A DNA stretch of 64,000 nucleotides from Corynebacterium mastitidis DSM 44356. Lineage in GTDB: Bacteria > Actinomycetota > Actinomycetes > Mycobacteriales > Mycobacteriaceae. Below the pieces are notes generated by a model. The model had not been told where the DNA came from. It made no database searches and was given only the letters and a program-made list of their open reading frames with translations. Positions 11,113-26,669 of this stretch are shown piece after piece. A program made the translations under genes and the position numbers. How positions within the stretch are numbered: position 1 is the stretch's first letter; each line of letters starts with the position of its first letter. Location: contig NZ_AQXB01000005.1 in the NCBI RefSeq assembly GCF_000375365.1, positions 1 through 64,000 of the forward strand. The letters run 5' to 3'.

Positions 11113-12007
11113 CGCTCGTTCCTTTCTCCGGCACCACCATCGTGCCGATGCCGCCCTCGGTCAATAGTTCCAGGATCACGGAGTGGCTCAGCCTGCCGTC
11201 GATCACGTGGGCCGCCCGCACGCCCGACTCCACGGCGTGCAGGCAGGACTCCATCTTGGGGATCATGCCGCTGTCCAGGCCCGGCAGGATCTCCCGCAGG
11301 CGTCCGGTGGTGATAGTGGAAACCAGGGAGGAGCGCTCCGGCCACCGCGTGTACAGCCCCTCCACGTTGGTGAGCACCAGCAGGCGCTCCGCGCCGATCG
11401 CCGCCGCCAGCGCCCCGGCGGCGGTGTCCGCGTTGACGTTGTACACCTGGCCGTCGGTGCCCGGCGCGATGGTGGAGACCACCGGAATCCTCCCGGCGTC
11501 GATGAGGTCCATCAGGGCCGTGGCGTCCACGTCCACGATGTCCCCCACCAGGCCGATGTCCGTGGGCACGCCGTCGATGGACACCAGGCGCCGCCGCGCG
11601 GTAAACAGCCCCGCGTCCTCGCCGGAGGTGCCCACGGCGTAGGGGCCGTGGGAGTTGATCAGGCCCACCAGGTCGCGCCCCACCTGGCCGAACAGCACCA
11701 TGCGCACCACCTCCATGACCTCCGGGGTGGTCACGCGGAAGCCGCCGCGAAACTCCCCTTGAAGGCCCAGGCGCCCCAGCATGCGGGAGATCTGCGGCCC
11801 GCCGCCGTGGACCACCACCGGGCGGGCCCCGATGGTGCGCAGCAGCACCATGTCTGCGGCGAAGGCCGCCTTGAGGCCCTCGTCCACCATGGCGTTGCCG
11901 CCGTACTTGACCACCACGATCCGATCCCGGAAGTGCTGGAGCCAGGGCAGGGCCTCCGCCAGCACGGCGGCGCGATCGGCGGCCGTGAGGCCGTGAATGT
12001 TCTTCAT
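11096..12007 (-). CDS. argB: N-acetylglutamate kinase
   Basis: Phosphorylates N-acetylglutamate; usually the arginine-inhibited step in corynebacteria. The 303-aa protein has the amino-acid-kinase fold: VVKYGGNAM near residue 34, the GGGPQ loop ([10 protein letters not shown]), and the C-terminal GMIPKMESC segment. The N-terminal helix before KYGG is the type found in arginine-sensitive hexameric enzymes, so feedback inhibition is likely. Start is ATG at 12007 (MKNIHGL); a longer open frame extends into argJ and is a shadow. Confidence 0.95.
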   Translation of the reverse strand: MKNIHGLTAADRAAVLAEALPWLQHFRDRIVVVKYGGNAMVDEGLKAAFAADMVLLRTIGARPVVVHGGGPQISRMLGRLGLQGEFRGGFRVTTPEVMEVVRMVLFGQVGRDLVGLINSHGPYAVGTSGEDAGLFTARRRLVSIDGVPTDIGLVGDIVDVDATALMDLIDAGRIPVVSTIAPGTDGQVYNVNADTAAGALAAAIGAERLLVLTNVEGLYTRWPERSSLVSTITTGRLREILPGLDSGMIPKMESCLHAVESGVRAAHVIDGRLSHSVILELLTEGGIGTMVVPEKGTSDDAEH

Positions 12008-12017
12008 CGCTTGTCTC

Positions 12018-13166
12018 CTAGGTGGTGTAGGCCGAATTGATCTCCACGTAGGCGTGGGAGAGGTCCGTGGTGTAGACGGTGCCCGTGGCCTCACCCGCGC
12101 CCAGGTGGATCTCCACGGCGACGTCCGGCCCGGAGAGGTCCACCTCTCGCGCGCCGGGCACCGCCGTGGACTCCTGGCACACCAGGTGCCCGTTGAAGCG
12201 CACACCGATGGCCTGCGGGTTCATCTCCACCGGGGCCATGCCCACGGCGGCGAGCACGCGGCCCCAGTTGGGATCGGAGCCGAACATCGCGCACTTGACC
12301 AGGTTGTCCCGGCCCACGGTCCGCGCCGCGATCAGCGCCTCCTCCTCGCTGCGCGCGCCCGAGACCGTGATGCTCACGCGCTTGGTCACCCCCTCGGCGT
12401 CCGCCTGCATCGCGCGCGCCAGCTCCCGGCACGCGCGCTCCACGGCGGCGTCGAGCTCCTCCTGGGCAGGGCGCACGCCGGACGCGCCCGAGGCCAGCAG
12501 GAGCACCGTGTCGTTGGTGGAGGTGGAGCCGTCGATGTCCAGCACGTCGAAGGTGCGCGCCGTGGCCCGGCGCAGGGCGGCGTCGAGGGCCTCCGGGGCG
12601 GCCAGGGCGTCGGTGGTCAGGCACACGAGCATGGTGGCCAGCGAGGGGGCCATCATGCCCACGCCCTTTCCCATGCCGCCCAGGAGGAAGCCCTCGCCCT
12701 CCACCAGCACCTCCTTGGGCACGGTGTCCGTGGTCATGATCGCGCGGGCGGCCTCGGCCCCGTGCGGGCCGAGGCCCGCGACCAGGGCGTCGATGCCGCC
12801 GCGCACCAGGGGCATGGGCAGCGGCTCCCCGATCAGGCCGGTGGAGCAGCAGGCCACGTTCTGAGGGTCCAGGCCGAGGCCTCGCGCCACGGCGCCCTGC
12901 ATCTCCTCGGCGTCCGCGTAGCCCTGGCGCCCGGTGCAGGCGTTGGCGTTGCCGGAGTTGTACACCACGGCGTCCAGCCGCCCGTCCAGCGCGGCCGCCT
13001 TGCTCAGGGCCACGGGGGCCGCGCAAACCTTGTTGCGGGTGAACACCGCGGCGGCGTGGCGCTGCGGTCCCTGGTTGACCACGAGCGCCATGTCGGCGGC
13101 GCCGGAGGGTTTGATCCCGGCGGTGGTGGCGGCGGCCCGAAAGCCACGGGGGGCGGTGATGCTCAT
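12018..13166 (-). CDS. argJ: bifunctional ornithine acetyltransferase / N-acetylglutamate synthase
   Basis: Transfers the acetyl group from N-acetylornithine to glutamate and may also use acetyl-CoA. The 382-aa precursor shows the self-cleavage site where the catalytic Thr follows Ala in [10 protein letters not shown] (about residues 175-184); the heterotetramer forms after cleavage. The ATG at 13166 gives the family N-terminus ([13 protein letters not shown]). By recycling acetyl groups it frees the pathway from a separate ArgA. It sits 10 bases upstream of argB. Confidence 0.95.
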   Translation of the reverse strand: MSITAPRGFRAAATTAGIKPSGAADMALVVNQGPQRHAAAVFTRNKVCAAPVALSKAAALDGRLDAVVYNSGNANACTGRQGYADAEEMQGAVARGLGLDPQNVACCSTGLIGEPLPMPLVRGGIDALVAGLGPHGAEAARAIMTTDTVPKEVLVEGEGFLLGGMGKGVGMMAPSLATMLVCLTTDALAAPEALDAALRRATARTFDVLDIDGSTSTNDTVLLLASGASGVRPAQEELDAAVERACRELARAMQADAEGVTKRVSITVSGARSEEEALIAARTVGRDNLVKCAMFGSDPNWGRVLAAVGMAPVEMNPQAIGVRFNGHLVCQESTAVPGAREVDLSGPDVAVEIHLGAGEATGTVYTTDLSHAYVEINSAYTT

Positions 13167-13186
13167 TGTTGTTCCTCTTGTTCTAC

Positions 13187-14844
<1,658 letters not shown>

Positions 14845-14852
14845 GGCCGCTC

Positions 14853-16441
14853 CTATTCCCACCGTGGCTCGTCCGCCTCGTACACCGATCCATCCTCAGA
14901 AAATATCAGAAACCGGTCGCAGTCACGCGCGAACCAGCGGTCGTGGGTCACCGCCAGCACGGTGCCCCGGAACGAGCGCAGCGCCTCCTGCAGCGCCTCC
15001 GCCGAGTCCAGGTCCAGGTTGTCCGTCGGCTCGTCCAGAAGCAGAAGGTTGGCCCCCTCCAGCTCCACAAGGAGGATCTGAAAGCGCGCCCGCTGCCCGC
15101 CGGAGAGCGCCCGAAAGTCTCTGCGCGCGCAGCGCTCAAGGCCGTAGCGCGACAGCGCCCGGTAGGCCTCGTCTGCGGGCAAGCCCTCCCTGCTCCCCTC
15201 CCCCTCGTGCAGGACGTCGAGCAGGGCGCGGCCGTGCAGATCGGGCCGCCCCTGGGCCTGGGCGAACCACCCGGGCCGCACCCGCGCCCCCCAGGCGCAC
15301 CTCACCCCGATGCGGCACCTCGGCACCGGAAAGCAGGCGCAGGAAGTGCGACTTCCCCGACCCGTTGGGCCCCACCACGCCCACCCGATCCCCGTACCGG
15401 GCCTCGAAGCTCCAGGTGCCCGTCAGCCCCACCAGCTCCACGCCCGAGCACATCACCGCCCGCCGTCCCGTGCGCCCGCCCCGCAGCCCGATGCGGACGT
15501 CGCTCCTGCGGGGCGGCTCCTGCGGAGGCCCCTCCCGCTCGAAGCGGGCCAGCCGCGTCCGCGCCGCGCGGTAACGCGAGGTCATGTCCGAGTTGTAGGA
15601 GGCCTTGTCCCGGTACGCGCGCACGAGGTCGCGCAGCCTTTCCCGCTCCTCTCGCCATCTCCTGCCGCGCTCCTCCAGCCGCTCCCTCCGCGCCTCCCGG
15701 GCCGCGCGATACCCACGAAAGTCCCCGTGATGCACCCACGTGGTGTTGCCCGTGACGCCCAGCTCGAGGGTGATCACTGAGGTGGCCGTGCGCGCCAACA
15801 GCTCCCGGTCGTGGCTGACGTACAGCACGGCCTTAGCGCATTCCGAGAGCTCGCGCTCCAGCCACCTCTTGCCGGGAACGTCCAGGAAGTTATCCGGCTC
15901 GTCGAGCAGGAGCGTCCCGTGGCCGCCCCGCAGCAGGGCGGTGAGGAAGAGCCGCTTCTGCTGGCCACCGGAGAGCGTGGCGAGGGGGCGATCGGCGCAG
16001 CGCTCATACGGCAGCCCCAGGGCCTCCTGAGCGCAGTGATCCCACAGGACCTCGAGGTCGTAGCCGCCCGCGTCGCCCCACCGCGCGAGCAGGTCCGCGT
16101 AGCGCATCTGCTGATGCGTGCCCCGCAGCCCCGTGCCGCGCACCCGGTCCAGCCGCGCGGCGATCTCGCGCAGGCCCGACGGCGCGGTGGAGATAAGGGC
16201 GTCCCGGACCGTGCCCCGGTCGAGGAACTGCGGCATCACGCCCACCTCCCCGGAGCGGGAGACCGTCCCGGCGGCCGGGCCCAGCTCCCCCCAGGATAAG
16301 CCGCAGCAGCGTGGTCTTGCCCGCCCCGTTCGCCCCGACGAGGGCCACCTTCTCCCCCGCCGAAACCCGGAAGGACACGTCCCGCAGCAGGGGGCTTCCG
16401 TCCGGCAGAACATAGTCCAAGGAATGCACGGAGAGGCTCAT
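14853..16441 (-). pseudogene. ABC-F ATPase gene interrupted by two frameshifts
   Basis: Three successive frames together encode one ABC-F protein of about 528 aa: two ATP-binding cassettes with a charged linker and no membrane helices. Segment 1 (from 16441) has Walker [10 protein letters not shown]. Segment 2 has the LSGGQQKRL signature, Walker B LLLDEPDNFLD, the Arg/Glu-rich linker and second Walker A GPNGSGKS. Segment 3 has the second signature LSGGQRARF and LLLDEPTDNLDL. The frame breaks at G6 runs (minus strand) at 16287-16292 and 15287-15292; removing one G from each restores the whole protein. Family members include ribosome-protection resistance factors. It is either a pseudogene, two sequencing errors, or switchable. 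Confidence 0.75.
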
Positions 16442-16450
16442 AGTCTCACA

Positions 16451-16468
16451 TTATCACACCTGTGATAA
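16451..16468. promoter_or_regulatory. perfect palindromic operator and promoter of the ABC-F/tetR unit
   Basis: TTATCACA-CC-TGTGATAA is a perfect 8+8 inverted repeat with a 2-base centre, typical of a TetR dimer site. On the minus strand its last bases form a GATAAT -10 element (16455-16450), placing the transcription start close to the ATG at 16441. The mRNA would be leaderless or nearly so, and repressor binding would block RNA polymerase directly. The likely repressor is the TetR protein encoded downstream of the ABC-F gene. Confidence 0.65.
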
Positions 16469-16475
16469 ATAGGGC

Positions 16476-16502
16476 CGGAAAGAAGACCCCGGGCACCCGG
16501 GG
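16476..16502 (-). terminator. terminator downstream of pheT
   Basis: On the minus strand CCCCGG-GTGC-CCGGGG is followed by TCTTCTTTCC, a short GC-rich hairpin with a T-rich tail 27 bases after the pheT stop. It separates pheT from the ABC-F promoter. Confidence 0.6.
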
Positions 16503-16528
16503 CCTTGCTTTTACCCGGCTTTTACCCG

Positions 16529-19003
16529 CTAACCGCGCAGGCGCGCCCCCCAGCGCTCCTCCGCGCGCGCCGCGGCCGCCAGGCGGGCCTCGTTGGCCTC
16601 AGCGTCCGTCAGCGTGCGGTCGAAGGCGCGGAAGAGCAGCGAGAAGGTCAGGGACTTCTTGCCCTCCCCCACGGCCTGCGCGCGGTACACGTCGAAGAGC
16701 CGCACGTCCTCCAGCAGCTCGCCCGCCCCCTCCACCAGGGCCGCGCGCACGTCGCTGACCGCCACGGACTCGTCCACCACCAGCGCGATGTCCTGGTGCA
16801 GGGCCGGGAAGGCGGACAGCACCGGGGCCGGGGCGTCCTGGGTCAGGGGCAGGGCCGTCACGTCCAGCTCCATCGCGCACAGGCGCGGCGGCAGGCCCAT
16901 CGCCTCGAGGACCTGCGGGTGCAGCTCCCCGGCGTGGCCCACCACGCGCCCCTCGGCCACGAGGGCCGCGCACCGGCCCGGATGCCACGGCCGCTGCTGG
17001 CCCTGGCGCACCTCCAGCTCCACCCCCGCCGCGCGTGCCACCACGCGGGCGGACTCGATGGCGTCCGCGTAGCTGTAGGCCCGGCCCTCCCCCCAGGGGC
17101 CGGCGTACTCGATCTGACCGCCGCCCACGGTGGCCACGTGCAGGGGCTGCGCGGGCAGGCTGTCTACGACCTCCCGCAGCTCCTCCTCGGAGGGGCGCGC
17201 CGCCACCGAGGGCATGGGGGTGCGCTCGCCCCGGCGGAACGCCACCTGCTGCACACCAAACAGGCTCAGGTCCGCGCGACCGCGCGCGGCGTTGCGGCCC
17301 ACCGCCTCCAGCATGGCGGGCAGGAGCGTGGTGGCGAGCACCGCGTGATCGGACTCCAGGGGATTGCGCACCGCCACGGTGGCGCGCCGGGGGTCCTCCC
17401 CCTCCACGCCCCACGTATCCAGGACCTCGGCCGCCATGAACGGGGAGGGCAGGATCTCCGCGTAGCCGTGGTAGGCCAACGCGTGGCCGATCGCCCGGCG
17501 CCTGCGCTGCGCCCGCGTCAGGCCGCGCCCGCCCCTGGGGGTGGGCAGGATGGAGGGAATGTCTTCCAAACCCTCCAGGCGCAGCACCTCCTCCACCAGG
17601 TCCGCGTCCATCGTGAGATCCCCGCGCCAGGTGGGAGGGGTGACCAGCAGATCCTCGTCGCGGCGCTCCACCGCGCAGCCGACCTCGCGCAGGCGCCCCA
17701 CCACGGTCTCCTCCGGGTACTCCACCCCGGCCACGCGCGCCGGGCGGGAGGGGGCCATGCGGATCTCCGGCATGGCGGGGACCTCCCCCACCAGCGTCCG
17801 GGTGTTCTCCGCCGTGCCCCCGGCGATGCTCACCAGCAGCTCGCAGGCCAGGTCCAGGGCGGGCTCCACCAGGGCGGGATCGACGCCGCGCTCGAAGCGC
17901 CGAGAGGCCTCCGAGCTGAGCTTGTGGCGGCGGCTCGTGCGCGCCACCGTGAGCGGGTCCCAGGTGGCCGCCTCGAAGTAGACCTCGGTGGTCCCCTCCC
18001 CGATCTCCGAGGTCGCCCCGCCCATCACCCCGGCGAGCGACTGGATGCCGGAATCGTCGCAGATCACCACGTCCTCCGGGTCCAGCTCTCGCTCCGCGTG
18101 ATCCAGGGTGGTCAGCGTCTCCCCCGCCCGGGCCCGCCGCACCGTGAGCCCGCCGGAGATCATCCCGGCGTCGAAGGCGTGCATGGGCTGGCCCAGCAGG
18201 AACATCACGTAGTTGGTCACGTCCGTGGCGGCGTTGACCGGGCGCGCCCCGAAGGCCATCAGCTCGCGCTGGAGCCAGAACGGCGAGCGCGCGGCGGGAT
18301 CGACCCCGCTGACCTTGCGCAGCCCAAAGCGACGCGCCTTGGTGTCCTCCTCCACGCTCACGGCAAGGCACTCCCCCTCGGGGCTCAGGGCGGAGGCGCC
18401 CGCCGGGTCCTCGTAGCGCAGGTCAAAGGCGGAGGCCAGCTCGCGGGTCAGGCCGCGCACGCTCAGAGCGTAGCCGCGATCCGGGGTGACGTTGACGTCA
18501 AAGATCACGTCGTCAAGTCCCAGCAGCGGGCGGGCGTCCTCGCCGGGCTCGCCCTCGTCGAGCAGGATGATGCCGTCGGTGGGCTTGTCCGTGAGCCCCA
18601 GCTCCGTGGCCGAGCAGAGCATGCCGTTGGAGATATGATCGTAGGTCTTGCGGGCAGCGATCTTAAACCCGCCGGGCAGCTCGGCCCCCGGCAGGGACAC
18701 CGCCACCAGGGAGCCCTCCCGGAAGTTCCTGGCCCCGCAGATGATGCCCTGGGGCTCGCCGGTGCCGTTGGCCTGCCCCACGTTCACCTGGCAGTAGCGG
18801 ATGGGCTTTTTAAAGCCGGTGAGCTCCTCGATGTGCTCCACCCGCCCCACCACGAGGGGGCCGGTGGTCACCGGGCGGGGCGCGTAGCCCTCCGTTTCAA
18901 AGCCCACGCGCACGAAGCCGGAGTCCAGCTCCTCCGGGCTCACGGACCACCCGGGGTTATGCCGGGAGAGCTGACGGGTAATGAGGTTTTGGGAAATAAG
19001 CAC
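16529..19003 (-). CDS. pheT: phenylalanyl-tRNA synthetase beta subunit
   Basis: Beta chain of the alpha2-beta2 PheRS, 824 aa. An N-terminal tRNA-binding EMAP-like domain (VGRVEHIEELTGFKK to CGARNF region), B3/B4 editing domains, B5 domains and a C-terminal anticodon-binding (FDX-ACB) domain ending RWGARLRG are all recognisable. Start is GTG at 19003 with AGGAG seven bases upstream; the longer frame runs into pheS. The end contains an in-frame G6 run (TGG GGG GCG), a useful internal control for the broken G6 runs in the neighbouring ABC-F gene. Confidence 0.96.
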   Translation of the reverse strand: MLISQNLITRQLSRHNPGWSVSPEELDSGFVRVGFETEGYAPRPVTTGPLVVGRVEHIEELTGFKKPIRYCQVNVGQANGTGEPQGIICGARNFREGSLVAVSLPGAELPGGFKIAARKTYDHISNGMLCSATELGLTDKPTDGIILLDEGEPGEDARPLLGLDDVIFDVNVTPDRGYALSVRGLTRELASAFDLRYEDPAGASALSPEGECLAVSVEEDTKARRFGLRKVSGVDPAARSPFWLQRELMAFGARPVNAATDVTNYVMFLLGQPMHAFDAGMISGGLTVRRARAGETLTTLDHAERELDPEDVVICDDSGIQSLAGVMGGATSEIGEGTTEVYFEAATWDPLTVARTSRRHKLSSEASRRFERGVDPALVEPALDLACELLVSIAGGTAENTRTLVGEVPAMPEIRMAPSRPARVAGVEYPEETVVGRLREVGCAVERRDEDLLVTPPTWRGDLTMDADLVEEVLRLEGLEDIPSILPTPRGGRGLTRAQRRRRAIGHALAYHGYAEILPSPFMAAEVLDTWGVEGEDPRRATVAVRNPLESDHAVLATTLLPAMLEAVGRNAARGRADLSLFGVQQVAFRRGERTPMPSVAARPSEEELREVVDSLPAQPLHVATVGGGQIEYAGPWGEGRAYSYADAIESARVVARAAGVELEVRQGQQRPWHPGRCAALVAEGRVVGHAGELHPQVLEAMGLPPRLCAMELDVTALPLTQDAPAPVLSAFPALHQDIALVVDESVAVSDVRAALVEGAGELLEDVRLFDVYRAQAVGEGKKSLTFSLLFRAFDRTLTDAEANEARLAAAARAEERWGARLRG

Positions 19004-19020
19004 GGGATCTCCTTGGAGCT

Positions 19021-20938
<1,918 letters not shown>

Positions 20939-20971
20939 GCCCACCACCGTACCCGGAGGACGTGGCGGCGG

Positions 20972-21304
20972 TTAGACCAGCTCGCGCCCGTGGGGGTCCG
21001 TGGCGTAGGAGCCAGCGCGCAGCAGGATCAGCACGAAGTCCACGAAGGACCAGATGTGCACGGCGATGACGATGGGGATGCCGATGAGCACGAACGAAAG
21101 CACCCAGCCCACGACGTACAGGGCAAGCTGCGTGATCGCCCTCTTGCGGTACCCGATGTAGAAGTTGTGCACGCCAAACTGGCCCAGGAAGAACGCCAGG
21201 AGCGCCGCGACGATGTACGAGCGCTGCGGCTCGAAAAGCGGCGTCCGATCTGCCGGGGAGCCCAGATACTGATGGCTCGGGTAGTGATCGCTCGGGGAAA
21301 CCAT
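20972..21304 (-). CDS. TM2-domain membrane protein
   Basis: A 110-aa protein with a 28-residue soluble start and a TM2 domain: two helices (about residues 30-48, AALLAFFLGQFGVHNFYIGY, and 60-90) around the family's short turn with FGVHNFYIGYR and a charged KRAITQ stretch. The role of TM2 proteins in bacteria is unknown. It is followed closely by the rRNA methyltransferase gene and preceded by a strong hairpin that ends the rplT operon. Confidence 0.8.
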   Translation of the reverse strand: MVSPSDHYPSHQYLGSPADRTPLFEPQRSYIVAALLAFFLGQFGVHNFYIGYRKRAITQLALYVVGWVLSFVLIGIPIVIAVHIWSFVDFVLILLRAGSYATDPHGRELV

Positions 21305-21317
21305 AAGGCCCCACCAT

Positions 21318-21353
21318 AGACCAATCCCCGCAGCCCTGCAGGGCGGCGGGGAT
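21318..21353 (-). terminator. hairpin after rplT
   Basis: An ATCCCCGC arm (21324-21331) pairs with GCGGGGAT (21346-21353), and the loop contains an inner GCCCTGCAGGGC palindrome. It stands 22 bases after the rplT stop. The tail on the minus strand (TGGTCTATGG) is not U-rich, so intrinsic termination may be weak or Rho-assisted. Confidence 0.45.
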
Positions 21354-21375
21354 CAAACATGGCGCGGGAGACGCC

Positions 21376-21765
21376 TTAGGCGGCCTTAGCCTTGGGGGCG
21401 TTGACGTCCTCCGGCAGGGCGGCCTTGGCCTTCTCGCAGATGGCGGAGAAGGTGGCAAAGTCATTCACGGCCAACTCCGCCAGGATCTTGCGATCCACCT
21501 CGATCTCGGCCAGCTTCAGGCCCTGGATCAGGCGGTTGTAGGTGATGCCGTTCATGCGGGCGGCGGCGTTGATGCGCTGGATCCACAGATTACGGAACTC
21601 GCGCTTGCGGGCGCGGCGATCCCGGTAAGAGTAGGTCATGGAGTGCAGCCACTGCTCCTTGGCCTTGCGGTAAAGGCGGGAGCGCTGGCCGCGGTACCCC
21701 TTGGCGGAATTCAGGATTTCGCGACGCTTCTTCTTGGCGTTAACTGACCGCTTAACACGTGCCAC
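21376..21765 (-). CDS. rplT: 50S ribosomal protein L20
   Basis: A 129-aa basic ribosomal protein that binds 23S rRNA early in 50S assembly. The N-terminus [16 protein letters not shown] and the motif [21 protein letters not shown] are typical. Third gene of infC-rpmI-rplT. In other bacteria L20 represses this operon by binding its mRNA; whether that holds here is not shown. Confidence 0.98.
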   Translation of the reverse strand: MARVKRSVNAKKKRREILNSAKGYRGQRSRLYRKAKEQWLHSMTYSYRDRRARKREFRNLWIQRINAAARMNGITYNRLIQGLKLAEIEVDRKILAELAVNDFATFSAICEKAKAALPEDVNAPKAKAA

Positions 21766-21817
21766 GGTAATACTCTTCTTTCAAATCTCGTTGGGTGATG
21801 TGGGACAGACGGCCTAA

Positions 21818-22012
21818 TTAGGCCTGGCCGAGGAGACGCTTCACGCGCTTGGTGTCCGGCTTTGCCACATCGACCGTGCCCTTGAGGCGACGGGTCCGCG
21901 TGGAGGGCTTGCCCTCGAGCAGGTGGCGGCGGCCGGCCTGCTCGCGGCGCAGCTTGCCGGTGCCGGTCTTCTTGATGCGCTTAGCGGTGCCCTTGTGGGT
22001 CTTCTGCTTCAT
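21818..22012 (-). CDS. rpmI: 50S ribosomal protein L35
   Basis: A 64-aa very basic protein ([20 protein letters not shown] start), standard L35 length. It lies between infC and rplT, with 37 bases to infC and 52 to rplT. Part of the 50S subunit near the exit side. Confidence 0.97.
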   Translation of the reverse strand: MKQKTHKGTAKRIKKTGTGKLRREQAGRRHLLEGKPSTRTRRLKGTVDVAKPDTKRVKRLLGQA

Positions 22013-22049
22013 GGCTCGATCCTTACAATCCCTGAAATTAACGTGTGTC

Positions 22050-22571
22050 TTACTTCTTACCCTTGCGGACCGGACCCAGAACCATCGTCATGTTCCGGCC
22101 GTCCTGCTTGGGTTTCATTTCCACGACGCCCACCTCTGCGACGTCCTGGGCCAACCGATCCAGCAAGCGGAACCCTAGCTCCGGACGGGACTGCTCGCGG
22201 CCACGGAACATGATGGTTACCTTGACCTTGGAGCCCTTCTCCAGGAACCGGACTACGTTACCCTTCTTCGTCTCGTAATCGTGATCGTCGATCTTGGGAC
22301 GAAACTTCTGCTCTTTGACTACAGTCTGCTGCTGGTTCCGGCGCGACTCGCGGGCCTTCTGGTCCTGCTCGTACCGGTACTTTCCGTAGTCCATGATCTT
22401 GCAAACCGGAGGCTTGGCCTTCGGAGCGACCTCAACGAGGTCCAGGTCGGCTTCGTAGGCCAACTTGCGGGCGTCATCAGTACGGACAATGCCTACCTGT
22501 TCCCCGCCGGGGCCGACGAGGCGAACCTCGGGAACTCGGATTCGCTCATTAATGCGAGCTTCAGCGCTGAT
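22050..22571 (-). CDS. infC: translation initiation factor IF-3, ATC start
   Basis: IF-3 monitors start-codon and initiator tRNA pairing on the 30S subunit. The full family N-terminus ([20 protein letters not shown]) is encoded only if translation begins at ATC, 22571. A TGA stop is four codons upstream in frame, no ATG, GTG or TTG lies between, and TTGAGGAG stands five bases before the ATC. That gives 173 aa with both the N-domain and the C-domain ([11 protein letters not shown]). A non-AUG start of this type is the known autoregulatory device of infC in bacteria. Annotation from the first ATG would drop about 36 residues. Confidence 0.92.
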   Translation of the reverse strand: MSAEARINERIRVPEVRLVGPGGEQVGIVRTDDARKLAYEADLDLVEVAPKAKPPVCKIMDYGKYRYEQDQKARESRRNQQQTVVKEQKFRPKIDDHDYETKKGNVVRFLEKGSKVKVTIMFRGREQSRPELGFRLLDRLAQDVAEVGVVEMKPKQDGRNMTMVLGPVRKGKK

Positions 22572-22641
22572 GTGTACTCCTCAAGTAGCAGGGTAAATAG
22601 TGTATTCGTACCGCACCACATTTGGATATACATACCCAATG

Positions 22642-22671
22642 AAAAACCTGCACGGCGCGTGACCGTGCAGG
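22642..22671 (-). terminator. intrinsic terminator in the infC leader (attenuator candidate)
   Basis: On the minus strand CCTGCACGG (22671-22663) pairs perfectly with CCGTGCAGG (22655-22647) across a 7-base loop, and TTTTT follows. It lies about 70 bases before the infC start and about 115 bases after the predicted promoter, so it stops transcription inside the leader. Two further hairpins upstream (GCCTC-GTC-GAGGC and CCACGC-GGTT-GCGTGG) could form alternative structures. Confidence 0.75.
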
Positions 22672-22792
22672 AGAACATTACGTCCACGCAACCGCGTGGC
22701 ATAACCTGTAACCTGCCTCGACGAGGCGGCATAAGGTGGGATGATCTCCTCTTGCGGCCCGAGCAACAATGCTCCGGGCGGTAGTGCCTGCC

Positions 22793-22820
22793 ACTATAGC
22801 AGGAGGCCACGCCCGCGCAA
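22793..22820 (-). promoter_or_regulatory. predicted promoter of infC-rpmI-rplT
   Basis: On the minus strand TTGCGC (22820-22815), a 16-base spacer and TATAGT (22798-22793) form a good sigma-70-type promoter about 220 bases upstream of infC. Transcription from here includes the leader with the terminator hairpin at 22642-22671. Confidence 0.6.
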
Positions 22821-22822
22821 AA

Positions 22823-23728
22823 TCAGCAGGAACCGCCGCCCCGCAGCGCGCCCTCGGCCAGCAGCTCGCGCAGCCCGCGCGCCATGTCGTCCAGCATGGC
22901 CCTGCCGCCCGACTCCGTGTCATCCTCCGGGTGCACGTACATGGTGATGCCCACCCCGTCCACCACGCCCAGCTGCCGCATGGTAAACACGCCCTCGTCG
23001 TCCGGGCCCCACCCGCCCTTGAAGGCGGAGCCCTTGAGCAGGCCCAGGCCGTACTTGTGGTCCTCCGCGATCTCCCCCATCAGGTCCACCACCGGCTGCG
23101 CTCCCTCGATGCAGCGCACGTGGGAGGCGAAGAGCGCCTGCCCGCTCAGCGGCCAGGACACCTCGCCGAAGGAGACCCGGTCGCCGCTGTGGCCCCACTG
23201 GCGCGCCACGTCCGTGGGATCGCCCGCGGCGGAGAGCACCTCCTGCACCGCCGCACCCGCCTCCCGGGTGCCGCCCAGGGAGTTCCACAGCTCCACGGAG
23301 GCGTCGTTATCGGAGTAGGTGATGGCCGCGCGGGCCGCGTCCTCGTCCGCCGTGCCCGCCTTGTACGCCGCGATGGCGATGGGCACCTTGATGGTGGACC
23401 ACGCGGCGCTGTGGCCCGGGTCCCCGGCGGAATAGACCTTGCCGTCGGAGACCACCGCCATGCCCGCCCGGCCGCCGTGGTGGGCCGCCGCGCCGTCCAC
23501 GATGCGCCGCAGCTCCCGCCCGATCCCGTCCGAGCCGGGGGCCTCGGGGCGACCCACGCCCGCCGTGGGCTCGACGCGCTCGGCACGCTCGGCCCTCTCA
23601 GCCCCTTCGGCGCTCGCCACGGGGCGCGGCTGCACCGAGGCAGCCGAGGTATCGGCGGTGCCGGTGCTGCACGAAGCGCAAAGGGTGCTCGCGATGACGA
23701 ACGCGCCGAGGATGCGGCATCGACTCAC
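22823..23728 (-). CDS. lipoprotein with class A beta-lactamase-like fold
   Basis: A 301-aa exported lipoprotein: signal peptide ending in the lipobox LCAS-C (Cys about residue 20), a Glu/Arg/Ala linker (residues 26-60), then a serine-hydrolase domain. Active-site-like motifs appear in order: SxxK (STIK in AAWSTIKVPIAIA), SDN (ITYSDNDAS) and a KGG (FKGGWG) where class A enzymes have KTG or KSG. It may be a penicillin-binding or beta-lactamase-related protein, or an inactive relative like mycobacterial LppW. Its 3' end abuts the infC promoter. Confidence 0.78.
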   Translation of the reverse strand: MSRCRILGAFVIASTLCASCSTGTADTSAASVQPRPVASAEGAERAERAERVEPTAGVGRPEAPGSDGIGRELRRIVDGAAAHHGGRAGMAVVSDGKVYSAGDPGHSAAWSTIKVPIAIAAYKAGTADEDAARAAITYSDNDASVELWNSLGGTREAGAAVQEVLSAAGDPTDVARQWGHSGDRVSFGEVSWPLSGQALFASHVRCIEGAQPVVDLMGEIAEDHKYGLGLLKGSAFKGGWGPDDEGVFTMRQLGVVDGVGITMYVHPEDDTESGGRAMLDDMARGLRELLAEGALRGGGSC

Positions 23729-23761
23729 GGTGTAAGGCCTCCTTCTTGGGAACGCCTCATC

Positions 23762-26614
<2,853 letters not shown>

Positions 26615-26653
26615 AGCGTGTCCCATCCTTCCACCGCATGTTCATGACAACAC

Positions 26654-26669
26654 TCGAACATACCAACGA
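26654..26669. promoter_or_regulatory. weak LexA (SOS) box candidate between uvrA and the metallo-hydrolase
   Basis: TCGAACATACCAACGA; on the other strand TCGTTGGTATGTTCGA. One half matches the actinobacterial SOS half-site TGTTCGA perfectly, the other keeps only TCG. It is 40 bases upstream of the uvrA start, where an SOS operator would be expected. Confidence 0.35.

Noticed and set aside
15287..16292. Programmed ribosomal frameshifting in the ABC-F gene
   Set aside because: Two +1 shifts in one gene would be needed, without slippery stop contexts or stimulatory structures that I can see. Indel in G6 runs is simpler.
16451..16468. GlxR/CRP-type site reading of the palindrome
   Set aside because: GlxR sites are TGTGA-N6-TCACA; here the halves are in the opposite order (TCACA-CC-TGTGA).
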